The notes: generated by a model not told the origin, from the sequence alone. Positions 45,907 through 63,832 are shown, counted from the stretch's first letter. The stretch: DNA of 64,000 nt from Zetaproteobacteria bacterium CG06_land_8_20_14_3_00_59_53 (GCA_002779605.1 PEWE01000004.1:19498-83497); one strand, 5' to 3'. Translations and numbers: made by a program.

Positions 45907-47817
45907 ATGAACAACCCCAAACTTTTTTCCGAACTCGGCTTAAGCGAACCCATGCAGCAGGCTATCCAGGCGCTGGGCTACGAGCAGCCCACCCCGATCC
46001 AGGCACAGACCATTCCCTTGCTGCTCGAAGGGCACGACGTACTCGGACAGGCACAGACAGGCACGGGTAAAACCGCCGCTTTCGCGCTGCCGCTGATCTC
46101 CCGTCTGGACATGAATGCCACGCTGCCGCAGATCCTGGTACTCGCACCGACCCGCGAACTGGCCATCCAGGTCGCCGAGGCCTTCCAGCAGTACGGCCAT
46201 CATATCCCCGGCTTCCATGTTCTGCCGGTGTACGGCGGCCAGAGCTATGATGTGCAGCTGCGCCAATTGAAACGCAACCCGCAGGTCATCGTCGGCACGC
46301 CGGGCCGCGTGATGGACCATATCCGTCGAGGCACCCTGAAGCTTGATGCGCTTTCCGCCATGGTGCTGGACGAGGCCGACGAGATGCTGCGCATGGGCTT
46401 CATTGACGATGTGGACTGGATCCTCGAGCACACCCCGAAGACCCGCCAGACCGCGCTTTTCTCGGCTACCATGCCGAGCCAGATCCGGCGCATCGCAGAG
46501 GCACACCTGAACAAGCCCGTACAGGTCACCATCGAGCAGAAGACCACCACCGCATCCACCATCCACCAGCGCTACTGGATGGTCAGCGGCAAGAACAAGA
46601 TGGATGCGCTGACCCGCATTCTCGAATTCGAGCCGTTCGATGGCGTCATCATCTTCGTGCGCACCAAGACGGCCACTGTCGAGGTTGCCGAACGACTGGA
46701 AGCCCGCGGTTATTCCGCAACCGCCTTGAACGGCGACATCCAGCAGAACCAGCGTGAGCGCATCGTCGGTCAGTTGAAGAACGGCAAGCTGGATATCGTG
46801 GTGGCCACCGATGTGGCCGCACGCGGCCTTGATGTAGAGCGCATCTCGCATGTGATCAACTACGACATCCCGCACGACACCGAATCCTATGTGCACCGTA
46901 TCGGCCGTACCGGTCGCGCAGGCCGCAAGGGCGACGCGATCCTTTTCGTGGCCCCGCGCGAACAGCGCATGCTTTCCGCCATCGAGCGCGCCACGCGCCA
47001 GAAGGTCGAGCAGCTGGTCATGCCGACCACCGAGCAGATCAACGATCGCCGCATCGCAGAATTCAAGCAGCGCATCACCGACACCCTGGCAAGCGCCGGT
47101 CTGGAGTCCTTTGCTTCCATCATCGAGCAGTACGAACAGGAACACGATGTGCCGGCACAGGAGATCGCTGCGGCACTGGCCAAGATGCTGCAGGGCGAAT
47201 CCCCGCTGCTGCTTTCAGCCGCCGACAAGCACATCGAAGAGCGCAGCCGTCATGATCGTCCGGCACGTCCCGAGATCCCCGAAGACAAGCGCACGAGCAT
47301 CAAGCGCATGCAGCGCGAGACCGGTCCGGACATGGCTTATGAAGGCAGAAGTGAGCGTCCTGCGCGCAGCGAACGTCCGGCCCGCGTGGAGCGTCCGCGC
47401 GATGTCGAGGCCGGCAAGGAGCGCTTCCGCATCGAGGTCGGCTCGGCACACGGCGTGCAGGCTTCGCATATCGTCGGTGCCATCGCCAACGAGGCCGGAC
47501 TGTCCGGCGAATACATCGGCCGGGTTGATATCCATGAGGATTATTCCACCGTGGACCTTCCGGAAGGCATGCCGAACCATGTGTTCAGCGACCTGAAGAA
47601 GGTGCATGTCTGCGGCCATCCGATGGACATTTCGCGCATCGGGGGTGCAGCCCGCAAACCCTTTGAGCGCAAGACTTTCTCCCATAAGCCCGGAAGGGCG
47701 AGACCCGATGCCAGAGGCGGCGACAAACGCCCGACGCGCAGCGGCTCCAAGCCCGGTTCAGGCAAGCCGGCAGGTGCCAGACACGGCGGCCCGAAGCGTA
47801 AACCTCGCGACAAATAA
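45907..47817 (+). CDS. deaD: DEAD-box RNA helicase, DeaD/CsdA-type
   Basis: A 636-aa protein. The Q-motif is GYEQPTPIQAQTIP, motif I AQTGTGKT, Ia PTRELAIQ, II DEAD, III SAT, and VI HRIGRTGRAG. After about residue 400 comes a linker, then a basic Arg/Pro/Glu-rich part, and the DbpA-type RNA-binding domain (FRIEVGSAHGVQASHIVGAI...GMPNHVFSDL). A Lys/Arg/Gly tail follows. It unwinds structured RNA in ribosome assembly and cold adaptation. It has a 195-bp upstream region shared with divergent sthA, where I found no strong promoter. Confidence 0.95.
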   Translation: MNNPKLFSELGLSEPMQQAIQALGYEQPTPIQAQTIPLLLEGHDVLGQAQTGTGKTAAFALPLISRLDMNATLPQILVLAPTRELAIQVAEAFQQYGHHIPGFHVLPVYGGQSYDVQLRQLKRNPQVIVGTPGRVMDHIRRGTLKLDALSAMVLDEADEMLRMGFIDDVDWILEHTPKTRQTALFSATMPSQIRRIAEAHLNKPVQVTIEQKTTTASTIHQRYWMVSGKNKMDALTRILEFEPFDGVIIFVRTKTATVEVAERLEARGYSATALNGDIQQNQRERIVGQLKNGKLDIVVATDVAARGLDVERISHVINYDIPHDTESYVHRIGRTGRAGRKGDAILFVAPREQRMLSAIERATRQKVEQLVMPTTEQINDRRIAEFKQRITDTLASAGLESFASIIEQYEQEHDVPAQEIAAALAKMLQGESPLLLSAADKHIEERSRHDRPARPEIPEDKRTSIKRMQRETGPDMAYEGRSERPARSERPARVERPRDVEAGKERFRIEVGSAHGVQASHIVGAIANEAGLSGEYIGRVDIHEDYSTVDLPEGMPNHVFSDLKKVHVCGHPMDISRIGGAARKPFERKTFSHKPGRARPDARGGDKRPTRSGSKPGSGKPAGARHGGPKRKPRDK

Positions 47818-47824
47818 GGCGATG

Positions 47825-47853
47825 GAAGCAGGCTGAATAAGCCTGCTTCTTTT
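47825..47853 (+). terminator. Rho-independent terminator after deaD
   Basis: Stem GAAGCAGGCT / AGCCTGCTTC (10 bp, 47825-47834 and 47840-47849) with a 5-base loop, then TTTT. It lies 7 bp past the deaD stop. Confidence 0.88.
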
Positions 47854-47892
47854 GCCCTTTTATCCGCCGCTTTCCCTGTTACGCTTTCAGGC

Positions 47893-48273
47893 ATGAGCGA
47901 ACAGCAATATCAGATCGATGTGAACGTACGACCCGAATATGCCGAAGAACATTCCGATGCCGTCGAAGGCCGTTTCGTGTTCATCTATCATGTGAACATC
48001 CGCAACACCGGAAGCATCTCCGCACAGCTGCTGCGCCGCCACTGGATCATCACCGATGCCGACGGTCAGGTGCAGGAGGTCGAGGGCGAGGGTGTGATCG
48101 GCGAGCAACCGGACATCCCGCCCGGCGGCGAACACGCCTATAAGAGCTTCTGCGTGCTCGATACCCCCATCGGCTGCATGCAGGGCAGCTACCGGATGAA
48201 GGCCGCCGACGGCACCGCCTTCGAAGCCCCGATCCCCGCCTTCACGCTGGCCGTTCCCGGCAGCCTGCACTAG
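47893..48273 (+). CDS. apaG: ApaG family protein
   Basis: A 126-aa protein with a fibronectin-III-like fold. Typical are VRPEYAEEHS, FVFIYHVNIRNTG, RRHWIITDADG, GVIGEQPDIPPG and FCVLDTPIGCMQGSYRM (as YTSGxxLxTPxGxMxGxY). Function is not firm; ApaG is linked to Co2+ resistance and Mg2+ efflux in enteric bacteria. It lies between the deaD terminator and a GST-like gene, with 13 bp to the latter. Confidence 0.93.
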   Translation: MSEQQYQIDVNVRPEYAEEHSDAVEGRFVFIYHVNIRNTGSISAQLLRRHWIITDADGQVQEVEGEGVIGEQPDIPPGGEHAYKSFCVLDTPIGCMQGSYRMKAADGTAFEAPIPAFTLAVPGSLH

Positions 48274-48286
48274 ACGGCAAGCCAGC

Positions 48287-48952
48287 ATGTTCGGCACCCC
48301 CCTTCCTGTCCTGTTCTCATTCAGGCGCTGTCCCTACGCCATGCGCGCCCGCATGGCGCTGATGCTGGCAGAGGTGCAGTGCGAGTTGCGCGAGGTGGAT
48401 CTGAAGGCCAAGCCGGCAGCGATGCTGGAGATCTCCCCCAAGGGCACAGTGCCGGTGCTGCTGTTCGCCGACGGCTCGGTGCTGGAAGAAAGCCTCGACA
48501 TCATGCTGTGGGCCTTTTCGCAGAGCGATGTGGCCGCCTGGCTGCATCCCGCCACCGCGCATCTGGACGACATGGTTGAGCTGATCGAGCGCAACGACAG
48601 CGATTTCAAGATGCATCTCGACCGCCACAAATACCCGGACCGATATTGCGAGGAACAAGCCGACCCGATGCAGCACCGCACCGCCGCCTGCAGCTTCCTG
48701 AACGAGCTTGAGGCCTTGCTTGAGGACAACGATTTCCTGTTCGGCCCGCACCCCTCACTGGCCGATATCGCCGTCTTCCCCTTCGTCCGCCAGTTCGCCT
48801 CCGTCGAGCCCGACTGGTTCAAAGCCACAGCCTCCCCCCGCCTGCAAGCCTGGCTTTCCGGCTGGGTGGATGCCGACCTGTTCACCGCCGCCATGCACAA
48901 ACACCCAGTCTGGAAGAATGATGGCGAACTACGTTTTTTGATATCACGATAA
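48287..48952 (+). CDS. Glutathione S-transferase-like protein
   Basis: A 221-aa protein with an N-terminal thioredoxin-like domain (LFSFRRCPYAMRARMAL, CPYA active-site-like motif, and KGTVPVLLFADGSVLEESLDIMLWA) and a C-terminal all-helical GST domain ending in PHPSLADIAVFPFVRQF. CPYA recalls glutaredoxin-2/omega-class GSTs. Substrate unknown. It likely shares a transcript with apaG and ends convergent with the lipoprotein gene, with 27 bp between. Confidence 0.88.
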   Translation: MFGTPLPVLFSFRRCPYAMRARMALMLAEVQCELREVDLKAKPAAMLEISPKGTVPVLLFADGSVLEESLDIMLWAFSQSDVAAWLHPATAHLDDMVELIERNDSDFKMHLDRHKYPDRYCEEQADPMQHRTAACSFLNELEALLEDNDFLFGPHPSLADIAVFPFVRQFASVEPDWFKATASPRLQAWLSGWVDADLFTAAMHKHPVWKNDGELRFLISR

Positions 48953-48979
48953 AGACGACACCTGACCCTGAAAGGGCTC

Positions 48980-49408
48980 CTACCTGAAGCAGCGATCCTC
49001 CACCATGAAATGCCCGTGAGTGGATTCGAGTTCGGTGTAGGTGATGTGGATGGGGTCAGTGGACCTGAAGGTCTGGCTGGTGCCGAACACGGCGGTTTCC
49101 TGATCGAGGATCTCGGAACCTCGCGGGTAGTCCACGCGCATCGCGGATTCGGAATCCCAGTGGATGATGGCATCGTAGCCGTGACGGAAGGCGAAGCTGT
49201 GCATGCCCGCATCGAGGGCGGCACCCGCCGGACGGATGTTCAGCTTCATGGTCTGATCGCCCGGACGGTCGCCTGTCGAGACGCGGTAAAAGGTCGCCAC
49301 CTTCGAGCCCGACGGGGATGCGCATTCGAACATCACATCGGCCCTCTCCGTGCCGCAACCGGCCAGCAGCAACAGCACAAAGTTAGCGGCTAACAATCTC
49401 CGGATCAT
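48980..49408 (-). CDS. Predicted lipoprotein of unknown function
   Basis: A 142-aa protein: [18 protein letters not shown] with Cys18 as lipid anchor, then a beta-rich domain of ~120 aa containing few Cys. The ATG overlaps the ygiQ stop (ATGA), which fixes the start and suggests translational coupling. I do not recognise the family. The coupling to YgiQ may be incidental. Confidence 0.72.
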   Translation of the reverse strand: MIRRLLAANFVLLLLAGCGTERADVMFECASPSGSKVATFYRVSTGDRPGDQTMKLNIRPAGAALDAGMHSFAFRHGYDAIIHWDSESAMRVDYPRGSEILDQETAVFGTSQTFRSTDPIHITYTELESTHGHFMVEDRCFR

Positions 49409-51543
49409 TTCCTGCCACCCCTTCGACGCGGTATGCGCGAACGGCTTACAGCTTCCCTTTTGCCATGCAGGGGGTGAACCGGGCGCCCGCCGTCGGGCAC
49501 CAGACATTCGGGGCCGGGACCGATCAGGTCGCTTCGCCCCATGCTCTTGAGAGCATCGCGCAGCAGCGGCCAGTTGGCCGGGTCGTGGTAGCGCAGGAAG
49601 GCCTTGTGCAGGTCGCGCTGCTTCTTCCTTCTGGGTGTAAATACCGACTCGCTCTTCGGCCCGATCCGTCGGCTTATAGCTCGCAGGGGATTGCGTCCGG
49701 TGTGGTACATCGCGCTGGCTGTGGCCATGGGTGATGGCAGGAATGCCTGCACCTGATCAGGCTTGAAATGGTTGTGCTTGAGCCACAGCGCGAGGTTCAG
49801 CATATCCTCGTCGGTGGTGCCCGGATGGGCGGCGATGAAATACGGGATCAGGTACTGTTTTTTGCCTGCTTTTTGCGAAAACTTGTCGAAAAGCTTTCTA
49901 AATGCCTCGAAACTGCCCACGCCCGGCTTCATCATCTTGTTCAGCGGCCCATCCTCGGTGTGCTCCGGGGCGATCTTCAGATAACCGCCGACATGGTGCG
50001 TCACCAGCTCCTCGACATACTCGGGTGAACGCACGGCCAGGTCGTAGCGCAAGCCGGAGGCGATGAACACCTTCCTGATGCCGGGCAGTGCCCGCGCCCT
50101 GCGGTAGAGGTGGATCAGCGGCGCATGGTCGGTGTTCAGATTCCTGCAGATGTCGGGGAACACACATGACGGCAGACGACAGGAGGCCTCGATCTCGCGC
50201 GATTTGCAGGCCAGCCGGTACATATTCGCCGTCGGTCCGCCCAGATCGGATATCACCCCGGCAAAGCCCGGCGTCTTGTCGCGAATCGCCTCGATCTCGC
50301 GCACGATCGAATCCTCGGAACGACTCTGGATAATCCTCCCCTCATGCTCGGTGATGGAGCAGAAGGTGCAGCCGCCGAAGCAGCCGCGCATGATGTTCAC
50401 GCTGGTCTTGATCATCTCATAGGCCGGGAGCTTCGCGGAGCCATACGAATCGTGCGGACGGCGGGAATAGGGTAATCCAAAGACCCAGTCCATCTCGGCG
50501 GTGGTCAGCGGGATCGGTGGCGGATTGAGCCACACATCGCGCTCGCCGTGGCGTTGTACCAGCGCGCGCGCATTGCCCGGATTGGTTTCCAGATGCATCA
50601 GCCGCGAGGCATGGGCATACAGCACGGGATCATCCTTCACCGCTTCGTACGACGGCATGCGGATCACCGTATGCGCAGCATCCAGCCTGCGCGAGAATAT
50701 GCGGATCGGTTGAACTTGCACATCCGCCTTTGCAACGGCGGCATCAGCACTGCTACTGCATATCTTACCCTGCTTGTCTTCCTGCATGGCATAAGGATCT
50801 GTGTACTGAATCAGTTCGCCGGGGGTATCCACCTCGGTGGAGGCGATCTCGCTCCAGCCCGCCGGCACTTCGCGGCGCATCACCGCCGTGCCGCGCATGA
50901 AGCCCAACTCACTGATGGCCTCGCCTGCATCCAGACGATGGGCGATCTCGATGATCTGCCTTTCGGCATTGCCGTACACCAGCATATCGGCCTTGGAATC
51001 GGGCAGCACTGAGCGGCGCACGGTATCCGACCAGTAATCGTAGTGCGCGATGCGGCGTAACGACGCCTCGATGCTGCCGATGATCACCGGCACGCCCTTG
51101 AAGGCCTCGCGGCAGCGCTGCGCATACACGGTGACCGCGCGGTCCGGGCGCAGGCCCGCCGCCCCGTCCGGGCTGTAGGCATCATCCGAGCGGATGCGCC
51201 GCTCGGAGGTATAGCGGTTGACCATCGAATCCATATTGCCGGCGGTGACGCCATAGAACAGGCGCGGCCTGCCCAGCGCGCGGAAGGCTTCCGCCGAGTG
51301 CCAGTCAGGCTGGGCGATGATGCCCACGCGATAGCCGTGCGCTTCCAGCACGCGGCCGATCACCGCCATGCCGAAGCTGGGATGATCCACATAGGCATCG
51401 CCGGTGACGATGATGATGTCGCATTCATCCCAGCCGAGCGCATCCACCTCGCTGCGCGACATGGGCAGCTGCGGCACAGCCTTGGCAGGCGGTGTGCAGA
51501 TCGTTGCCGGATTTTCGGCGGGCATGCTTGCAGAACGCGTCAT
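49405..51543 (-). CDS. ygiQ: YgiQ-family radical SAM protein
   Basis: A 712-aa protein. The N-terminal YgiQ domain runs [29 protein letters not shown] (D-x4[11 protein letters not shown]). The radical SAM cluster is CFGGCTFC (CxxxCxxC) and the SAM region is followed by [14 protein letters not shown] and [11 protein letters not shown]. The C-terminus is Arg-rich. The family's reaction is unknown. It has a ~20-residue N-terminal extension. Its upstream region is the large palindromic element, so its promoter must lie in or beyond that element. Confidence 0.94.
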   Translation of the reverse strand: MTRSASMPAENPATICTPPAKAVPQLPMSRSEVDALGWDECDIIIVTGDAYVDHPSFGMAVIGRVLEAHGYRVGIIAQPDWHSAEAFRALGRPRLFYGVTAGNMDSMVNRYTSERRIRSDDAYSPDGAAGLRPDRAVTVYAQRCREAFKGVPVIIGSIEASLRRIAHYDYWSDTVRRSVLPDSKADMLVYGNAERQIIEIAHRLDAGEAISELGFMRGTAVMRREVPAGWSEIASTEVDTPGELIQYTDPYAMQEDKQGKICSSSADAAVAKADVQVQPIRIFSRRLDAAHTVIRMPSYEAVKDDPVLYAHASRLMHLETNPGNARALVQRHGERDVWLNPPPIPLTTAEMDWVFGLPYSRRPHDSYGSAKLPAYEMIKTSVNIMRGCFGGCTFCSITEHEGRIIQSRSEDSIVREIEAIRDKTPGFAGVISDLGGPTANMYRLACKSREIEASCRLPSCVFPDICRNLNTDHAPLIHLYRRARALPGIRKVFIASGLRYDLAVRSPEYVEELVTHHVGGYLKIAPEHTEDGPLNKMMKPGVGSFEAFRKLFDKFSQKAGKKQYLIPYFIAAHPGTTDEDMLNLALWLKHNHFKPDQVQAFLPSPMATASAMYHTGRNPLRAISRRIGPKSESVFTPRRKKQRDLHKAFLRYHDPANWPLLRDALKSMGRSDLIGPGPECLVPDGGRPVHPLHGKREAVSRSRIPRRRGGRK

Positions 51544-51629
51544 CGCGCCAGCCTAGCCCATCCCCGCCCTTTTTGCTGCGCCCCAAGACCCTTTGCGTTA
51601 AACAGGTTCTGCCTATGACTTTGACCTGT

Positions 51630-52011
51630 GGGTCCCACTTGTAGCTGTGCCGGACCAAGTGCATGCCCGGCGGGGCTTTGCGCAAAAATAGGCGGCCTTA
51701 CTGCCGGTTTACGCCTGCGGGCATGTGCTTGGGCCGGGAATTCACAGATACTTGTGGTGGCCTTCTTTGCTTCTTTCCTGGCCATTCAAGAAAGAAGAAG
51801 GGTGAGGGCAGAGTGCTTCAGGTAACTATATGGGTTCGCATGGTAAAGGAGCGGTTGTTTCCTTCTTCTTTGCGTGCACAAAGAAGAAGCAAGAAATGCA
51901 CCCCGTGACATATCTGTGAATTCCCGGGCTGGCTACTGATCCGGCACAGATTTAAACGGGGCTCGGAGTCAAAGACAGACAACCGGCACGGCACAGCTAC
52001 AAGTGGGACCC
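51630..52011. repeat. Nested inverted-repeat element (non-coding) between ygiQ and rpoC
   Basis: A 538-bp gap without a gene holds a ~382-bp element. The outer ends (51630-51652 and 51989-52011) are a 23-bp perfect inverted repeat. Inside: 51655-51669 with 51718-51732 (13 of 15 match), 51734-51750 with 51911-51927 (17 bp perfect, arm CCGGGAATTCACAGATA), 51770-51777 with 51790-51797 (8 bp), and 51862-51872 with 51879-51889 (11 bp perfect). Codon-like sense is lacking in all frames. It is either a mobile-element relic or MITE, or a structured RNA. Confidence 0.8.
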
Positions 52012-52023
52012 AAAGGCGAAAAC

Positions 52024-52051
52024 AAAAAAAGCCCCGGCGAACCGGGGCTTT
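52024..52051 (-). terminator. Rho-independent terminator after rpoC
   Basis: On the - strand, AAAGCCCCGG / CCGGGGCTTT (10 bp, 52028-52037 and 52042-52051) with a 4-base loop, then a run of T. It lies about 30 bp past the rpoC stop and closes the transcription/translation operon. Confidence 0.92.
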
Positions 52052-52081
52052 GATTTGTTTTGCTGACTGCGGGGAAGTCGC

Positions 52082-56323
<4,242 letters not shown>

Positions 56324-56326
56324 GAC

Positions 56327-60448
<4,122 letters not shown>

Positions 60449-60485
60449 GTTGTGACCTCGCCAAAAGTTTCAGAAATGCGAAAGA

Positions 60486-60524
60486 GACAAACCCCCGGCA
60501 GCAATCTGCTGCCGGGGTTTTGTC
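60486..60524 (-). terminator. Hairpin in the rplL-rpoB gap (attenuator candidate)
   Basis: An 18-bp arm (60486-60503) pairs with 60507-60524 with one mismatch and a 3-base loop. On the - strand it is followed by TCTTTCG. It lies between rplL and rpoB, where an attenuator/RNase III site is known in E. coli. It would reduce rpoBC expression relative to rplJL. Confidence 0.75.
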
Positions 60525-60560
60525 TTTGACTACCCGTGGTAGAACAAGTAAAGCAGTGGC

Positions 60561-60941
60561 TTACTTGACTTCGGCCGTTGCGCCCTGTTCGATCAGCTTG
60601 GCCTTGATTTCCTCGGCCTGATCCTTCGGGAGACCTTCCTTGACAGCCTTCGGAGCGGCTTCCACCAGATCCTTGGCTTCCTTCAGACCCAAACCGGTCA
60701 GCTCGCGCACAACCTTGATCACCTGGATCTTCTTGTCACCTGCTGCGGTCAGGATAACGTCGAACTCGGTCTTCTCTTCAGCGGCGGCTGCAGCCGGGGC
60801 TGCGGCGGCTGCCACGGCGACCGGAGCTGCGGCGGAAACACCGAACTTCTCTTCCAGAGCCTTCACGAGCTCGGACATTTCGAGCACGGTCATGCTCTCG
60901 ATTGCTGCAATCAGTTCATCTTTGGTCAATGCTTTAGACAT
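60561..60941 (-). CDS. rplL: 50S ribosomal protein L7/L12
   Basis: A 126-aa protein with an N-terminal dimer domain ([30 protein letters not shown]), an Ala-rich hinge (~38-56) and the C-terminal domain ([22 protein letters not shown] and [12 protein letters not shown]). It is the multicopy stalk protein that recruits elongation factors. It follows rplJ by 56 bp. Confidence 0.98.
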   Translation of the reverse strand: MSKALTKDELIAAIESMTVLEMSELVKALEEKFGVSAAAPVAVAAAAAPAAAAAEEKTEFDVILTAAGDKKIQVIKVVRELTGLGLKEAKDLVEAAPKAVKEGLPKDQAEEIKAKLIEQGATAEVK

Positions 60942-60997
60942 TTTGGTTAGCTCCTTTGCTAATTAGCTTTTCGTTGTATTTGGGGGGGTAAATAAGG

Positions 60998-61516
60998 TTA
61001 TGCGGCTTGTTTCTGGTCACGGACTGCTGCCAGCGTACGAACAAACGAAGCGGGAACTTCGTTGAGCGTGCGCAGGAAACCGGTCAATGGCGACTGCATG
61101 CTGCCGAGCATCTTGGCCACCAGGACCTCGCGCGACGGCAGGCTTGCCAATGCAGTGACCTCAGCCTCAGTCAAACGTTTGCCATCAAGAACACCGCCGA
61201 GAATCTTCAGCGCATCATTCTTTTTGGCAAAGTCAGAGAGTGCTTTGGCCAGTCCGACAGGGTCGTTACCGTAGGCAATGGCTGTGGGGCCGGAGAAAAA
61301 CTCCGACGCCGCTGTAAAGCCGGTACCTTCGGCAGCACGACGTGCCAGCGTATTCTTCACGACCTGCATGCTCACCTTGGCATTACGCAAATCACGGCGC
61401 AGGGATCCCATCTGAGCCACGGTCAAGCCGCGGTAGTGGGTCACCACACCGGTGTTTGCTTCAAGCCAGGCGGTATGCAGCTCATCGACTACGTTCTGTT
61501 TGTCTTGCCGATTCAC
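60998..61516 (-). CDS. rplJ: 50S ribosomal protein L10
   Basis: A 172-aa protein. It starts MNRQDKQNVVDELHTAWLEA from GTG 61516, with a strong GAAGGAGG site at 61522-61529. THYRGLTVAQMGSLRRDLRNA and VVKNTLARRA are typical. It is the base of the L7/L12 stalk and binds its own leader to repress rplJL translation. The open frame to 61567 is not conserved. Confidence 0.96.
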   Translation of the reverse strand: MNRQDKQNVVDELHTAWLEANTGVVTHYRGLTVAQMGSLRRDLRNAKVSMQVVKNTLARRAAEGTGFTAASEFFSGPTAIAYGNDPVGLAKALSDFAKKNDALKILGGVLDGKRLTEAEVTALASLPSREVLVAKMLGSMQSPLTGFLRTLNEVPASFVRTLAAVRDQKQAA

Positions 61517-61680
61517 ATCTACCTCCTTCTTTTTTCGATCCGCTAGAAGGAGCTTATCGCTCACCATCTATGCAGGATGTTTCCTATTAAGCCCCGTTGT
61601 TCCGGGACACCCGCAGTCTTTGACGGACCGTAATGCCAGCCGGTTCCCGCAAGGGTCCCGGCTGTTTGTTCAGCCTGTTG
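61517..61680 (-). promoter_or_regulatory. L10 leader, autoregulatory RNA element
   Basis: On the - strand the 5' region of rplJ holds the conserved pattern CTGCGGGTG, then CTTAAT, CCTGCATAGATGGTGAG (about 61558-61617), the core I know from the E. coli L10 leader, CCTGCGTAGACGGTGA. The upstream part (~61621-61680) folds as a hairpin with GCCGG arms. L10(L12)4 binding should repress rplJ-rplL translation. Confidence 0.85.
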
Positions 61681-62367
61681 TTACAGGCTACCTGTATCGA
61701 CCGCGACACCGGCACCCATGGTGCTGGAAACGGTCATGCTCTGCATGTAGCGGCCCTTGGATGCGGACGGCTTCATGCGGTTGAGTTCGTCCACCAGGAA
61801 GCGGGCGTTCTCGACCAGCTTGGCGGCATCGAAGGAACGGCGACCGACAGGTGCATGAATCACACCGGCCTTATCGGTACGGACCTCGATCTGGCCGGAC
61901 TTCACGGCGGTGACGGTCTTCGCCACATCCATGGTCACGGTGCCCAGCTTCGGGTTCGGCATCAGACCGCGCGGACCGAGCACACGGCCGAGCTTGCCGA
62001 CCTGACCCATCATGTCCGGGGTGGCTACGACGCGGTCGAAATCGAGGAACCCGGCCAGAACCTTCTCTACCAGATCGTCTGCACCGACCACATCGGCGCC
62101 TGCCTTCTCGGCTTCTTCAGCCTTCGGGCCACGTGCGAACACTGCCACGCGAACGGTCTTGCCGGTGCCGTGCGGCAGGCTGATGGAGCCACGAACCATC
62201 TGGTCGGCATGGCGGGGATCAACACCCAGCTTCACCGCGATATCGACGGACTCGTCGAATTTTGCTGCCGGCTGTGCCAGCACTGCTTCAACAGCGGCAT
62301 CCAGCGTCACTGCCTGCTTGGGAGCCGCCTCACGGGCGGCCTTCATGCGTTTTGAAATCTTAGCCAT
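61681..62367 (-). CDS. rplA: 50S ribosomal protein L1
   Basis: A 228-aa protein: [25 protein letters not shown] (ligand: [20 protein letters not shown]) and [18 protein letters not shown] are typical. L1 forms the E-site stalk and controls its own operon in many bacteria. It lies 11 bp after rplK. I do not see a clear L1-binding mimic near rplK. Confidence 0.98.
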   Translation of the reverse strand: MAKISKRMKAAREAAPKQAVTLDAAVEAVLAQPAAKFDESVDIAVKLGVDPRHADQMVRGSISLPHGTGKTVRVAVFARGPKAEEAEKAGADVVGADDLVEKVLAGFLDFDRVVATPDMMGQVGKLGRVLGPRGLMPNPKLGTVTMDVAKTVTAVKSGQIEVRTDKAGVIHAPVGRRSFDAAKLVENARFLVDELNRMKPSASKGRYMQSMTVSSTMGAGVAVDTGSL

Positions 62368-62378
62368 CGTCGTCTCCC

Positions 62379-62807
62379 TCAGCCTTCCACTTCGAGGCCC
62401 ATCGAACGGGCCGTACCAGCGATGATCTTCATGCCGGCTTCAGCGTCATATGCGTTCAGATCGGCAGCCTTGAGCTCGGCAATCTCTTTGATCTGTGCCT
62501 GAGTGACCTTACCGACCTTCTTCTTGTTGGGTTCGGCGCTGCCTTTCTGCAGCTTGGCGGCCTTCAGCAACAGGAAGGATGCCGGCGGGGTCTTGGTCAC
62601 GAAGTCAAAGGACTTGTCCTTGTACACACTGATAACGACTGGAATCGGCATGCCGGCTTCCATTTCCTGCGTGCGGGCATTGAATGCCTTGCAGAACTCC
62701 ATGATGTTGACACCGGCCTGACCGAGAGCCGGACCGACGGGCGGCGCAGGGTTGGCCTTACCGGCCGCAACCTGCAGCTTGACGATTTTAGTTACTTCTT
62801 TTGCCAT
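62379..62807 (-). CDS. rplK: 50S ribosomal protein L11
   Basis: A 142-aa protein. [30 protein letters not shown] and the C-terminal [13 protein letters not shown] are typical. L11 acts at the GTPase-associated centre and is required for RelA activation. It lies 12 bp after nusG. Confidence 0.98.
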   Translation of the reverse strand: MAKEVTKIVKLQVAAGKANPAPPVGPALGQAGVNIMEFCKAFNARTQEMEAGMPIPVVISVYKDKSFDFVTKTPPASFLLLKAAKLQKGSAEPNKKKVGKVTQAQIKEIAELKAADLNAYDAEAGMKIIAGTARSMGLEVEG

Positions 62808-62819
62808 AACGTCCTCCTT

Positions 62820-63350
62820 TTAACCCTTCTCGACCTGGACGAAGTCGAGTTCCACGGGTGTGGGTCGGCCGAAGATAGAAACGCTCACCTTCAGCTTCGC
62901 CTTGTCTTCCAATACTTCCTCTACCACACCATTGAAGGAGGCAAACGGACCATCCATCACGCGCACAGCATCGCCCACGTCGAACATAACCTTGGGCTTG
63001 GGACGCTCCACACCTTCTTCAATCTGCCGCTTCAGCGCCTCAACCTCACGCAGAGGCATCGGGCGCGGCTTGCCGCCGGAGCCGAGGAAGCCTGAAACCT
63101 GCGGCGTGTCTTTGACGACATGCCAGGTCTCATCATTCATTTCCATTTCCACCAGAATGTATCCGGGGAAGAACTTGCGCTGACTGGTCACCTTCTGACC
63201 GTTCTTCAGCTCCACGACCTCTTCGCGCGGCACAATGATCTCGCCGAAGCCATCGGAGAGCCCGGAACGCTCGATGCGCTCCTTCAACTGCTCGACGACT
63301 TTGTCTTCGAAGCTCGAATACGCCTGAACCACATACCAATGCTTGGCCAT
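62820..63350 (-). CDS. nusG: Transcription antitermination factor NusG
   Basis: A 176-aa protein with an NGN domain (MAKHWYVVQAYSSFEDKVV, FFPGYILVEMEM) and a KOW domain (FDVGDAVRVMDGPFASFNGVVEE). It joins RNA polymerase and prevents pausing, and links to ribosome or Rho. ATG 63350 overlaps the secE stop (TGATG). The 16 codons upstream are not conserved. Confidence 0.97.
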   Translation of the reverse strand: MAKHWYVVQAYSSFEDKVVEQLKERIERSGLSDGFGEIIVPREEVVELKNGQKVTSQRKFFPGYILVEMEMNDETWHVVKDTPQVSGFLGSGGKPRPMPLREVEALKRQIEEGVERPKPKVMFDVGDAVRVMDGPFASFNGVVEEVLEDKAKLKVSVSIFGRPTPVELDFVQVEKG

Positions 63351-63538
63351 CAGATCACCTTCTGTACAAACCAGCCGAGGAGGCCGTCGACTGCCCACAG
63401 GAACAGCGCCACAAAAACGACCATCACCAGCACCATGATGGTGGACTGGATCGCTTCTTTGCGTTCCGGCCAGACGACCTTTTTGGCCTCTGCCCGCACT
63501 TCGCGCATGAACTGTTGTGCTTCCGCGATACGGCTCAT
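63350..63538 (-). CDS. secE: Preprotein translocase subunit SecE
   Basis: A 62-aa protein in the short one-helix form. FMREVRAEAKKVVWPERKEA is the family motif, followed by the membrane helix STIMVLVMVVFVALFLWAVDGLLGW. It stabilises SecY. ATG 63538 follows the tRNA-Trp gene by about 39 bp. Confidence 0.95.
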   Translation of the reverse strand: MSRIAEAQQFMREVRAEAKKVVWPERKEAIQSTIMVLVMVVFVALFLWAVDGLLGWFVQKVI

Positions 63539-63577
63539 CAATACATCCTCGCTGTCTGGATTATCGGGCCTGCCAAA

Positions 63578-63653
63578 TGGCAGGCCAGGAGGGACTCGAA
63601 CCCCCAACCCCCGGTTTTGGAGACCGGTGCTCTACCAATTGAGCTACTGGCCT
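63578..63653 (-). tRNA. trnW: tRNA-Trp (anticodon CCA)
   Basis: A 76-nt gene including an encoded CCA end. The acceptor stem AGGCCAG pairs with CTGGCCT, the anticodon loop is CTCCAAA (CCA), and the T-loop contains GGTTCGAGTCC. It lies between rpmG and secE, a conserved position. Confidence 0.96.
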
Positions 63654-63658
63654 ATTGG

Positions 63659-63811
63659 TTAAACCTTGCCTTCGCTGTGCAGGGTATGCTTGCGGCAGGA
63701 CGGACAGTACTTGTTCAACTTCAACTTCTCAGTCGTCGTACGCTTGTTCTTGTCCGTCGTGTAGTTCTTACGCTTGCACTCCGCACAGGCCAAACTCAGC
63801 AAATCACGCAT
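63659..63811 (-). CDS. rpmG: 50S ribosomal protein L33 (four-Cys form)
   Basis: A 50-aa protein: [20 protein letters not shown] followed by a [15 protein letters not shown] end. CAEC and CPSC supply four zinc ligands. It lies between tuf and tRNA-Trp. Found by reading the - strand directly, because it is too short for most ORF lists. Confidence 0.95.
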   Translation of the reverse strand: MRDLLSLACAECKRKNYTTDKNKRTTTEKLKLNKYCPSCRKHTLHSEGKV

Positions 63812-63832
63812 ATCTATTCTCCAGGGGCGACA

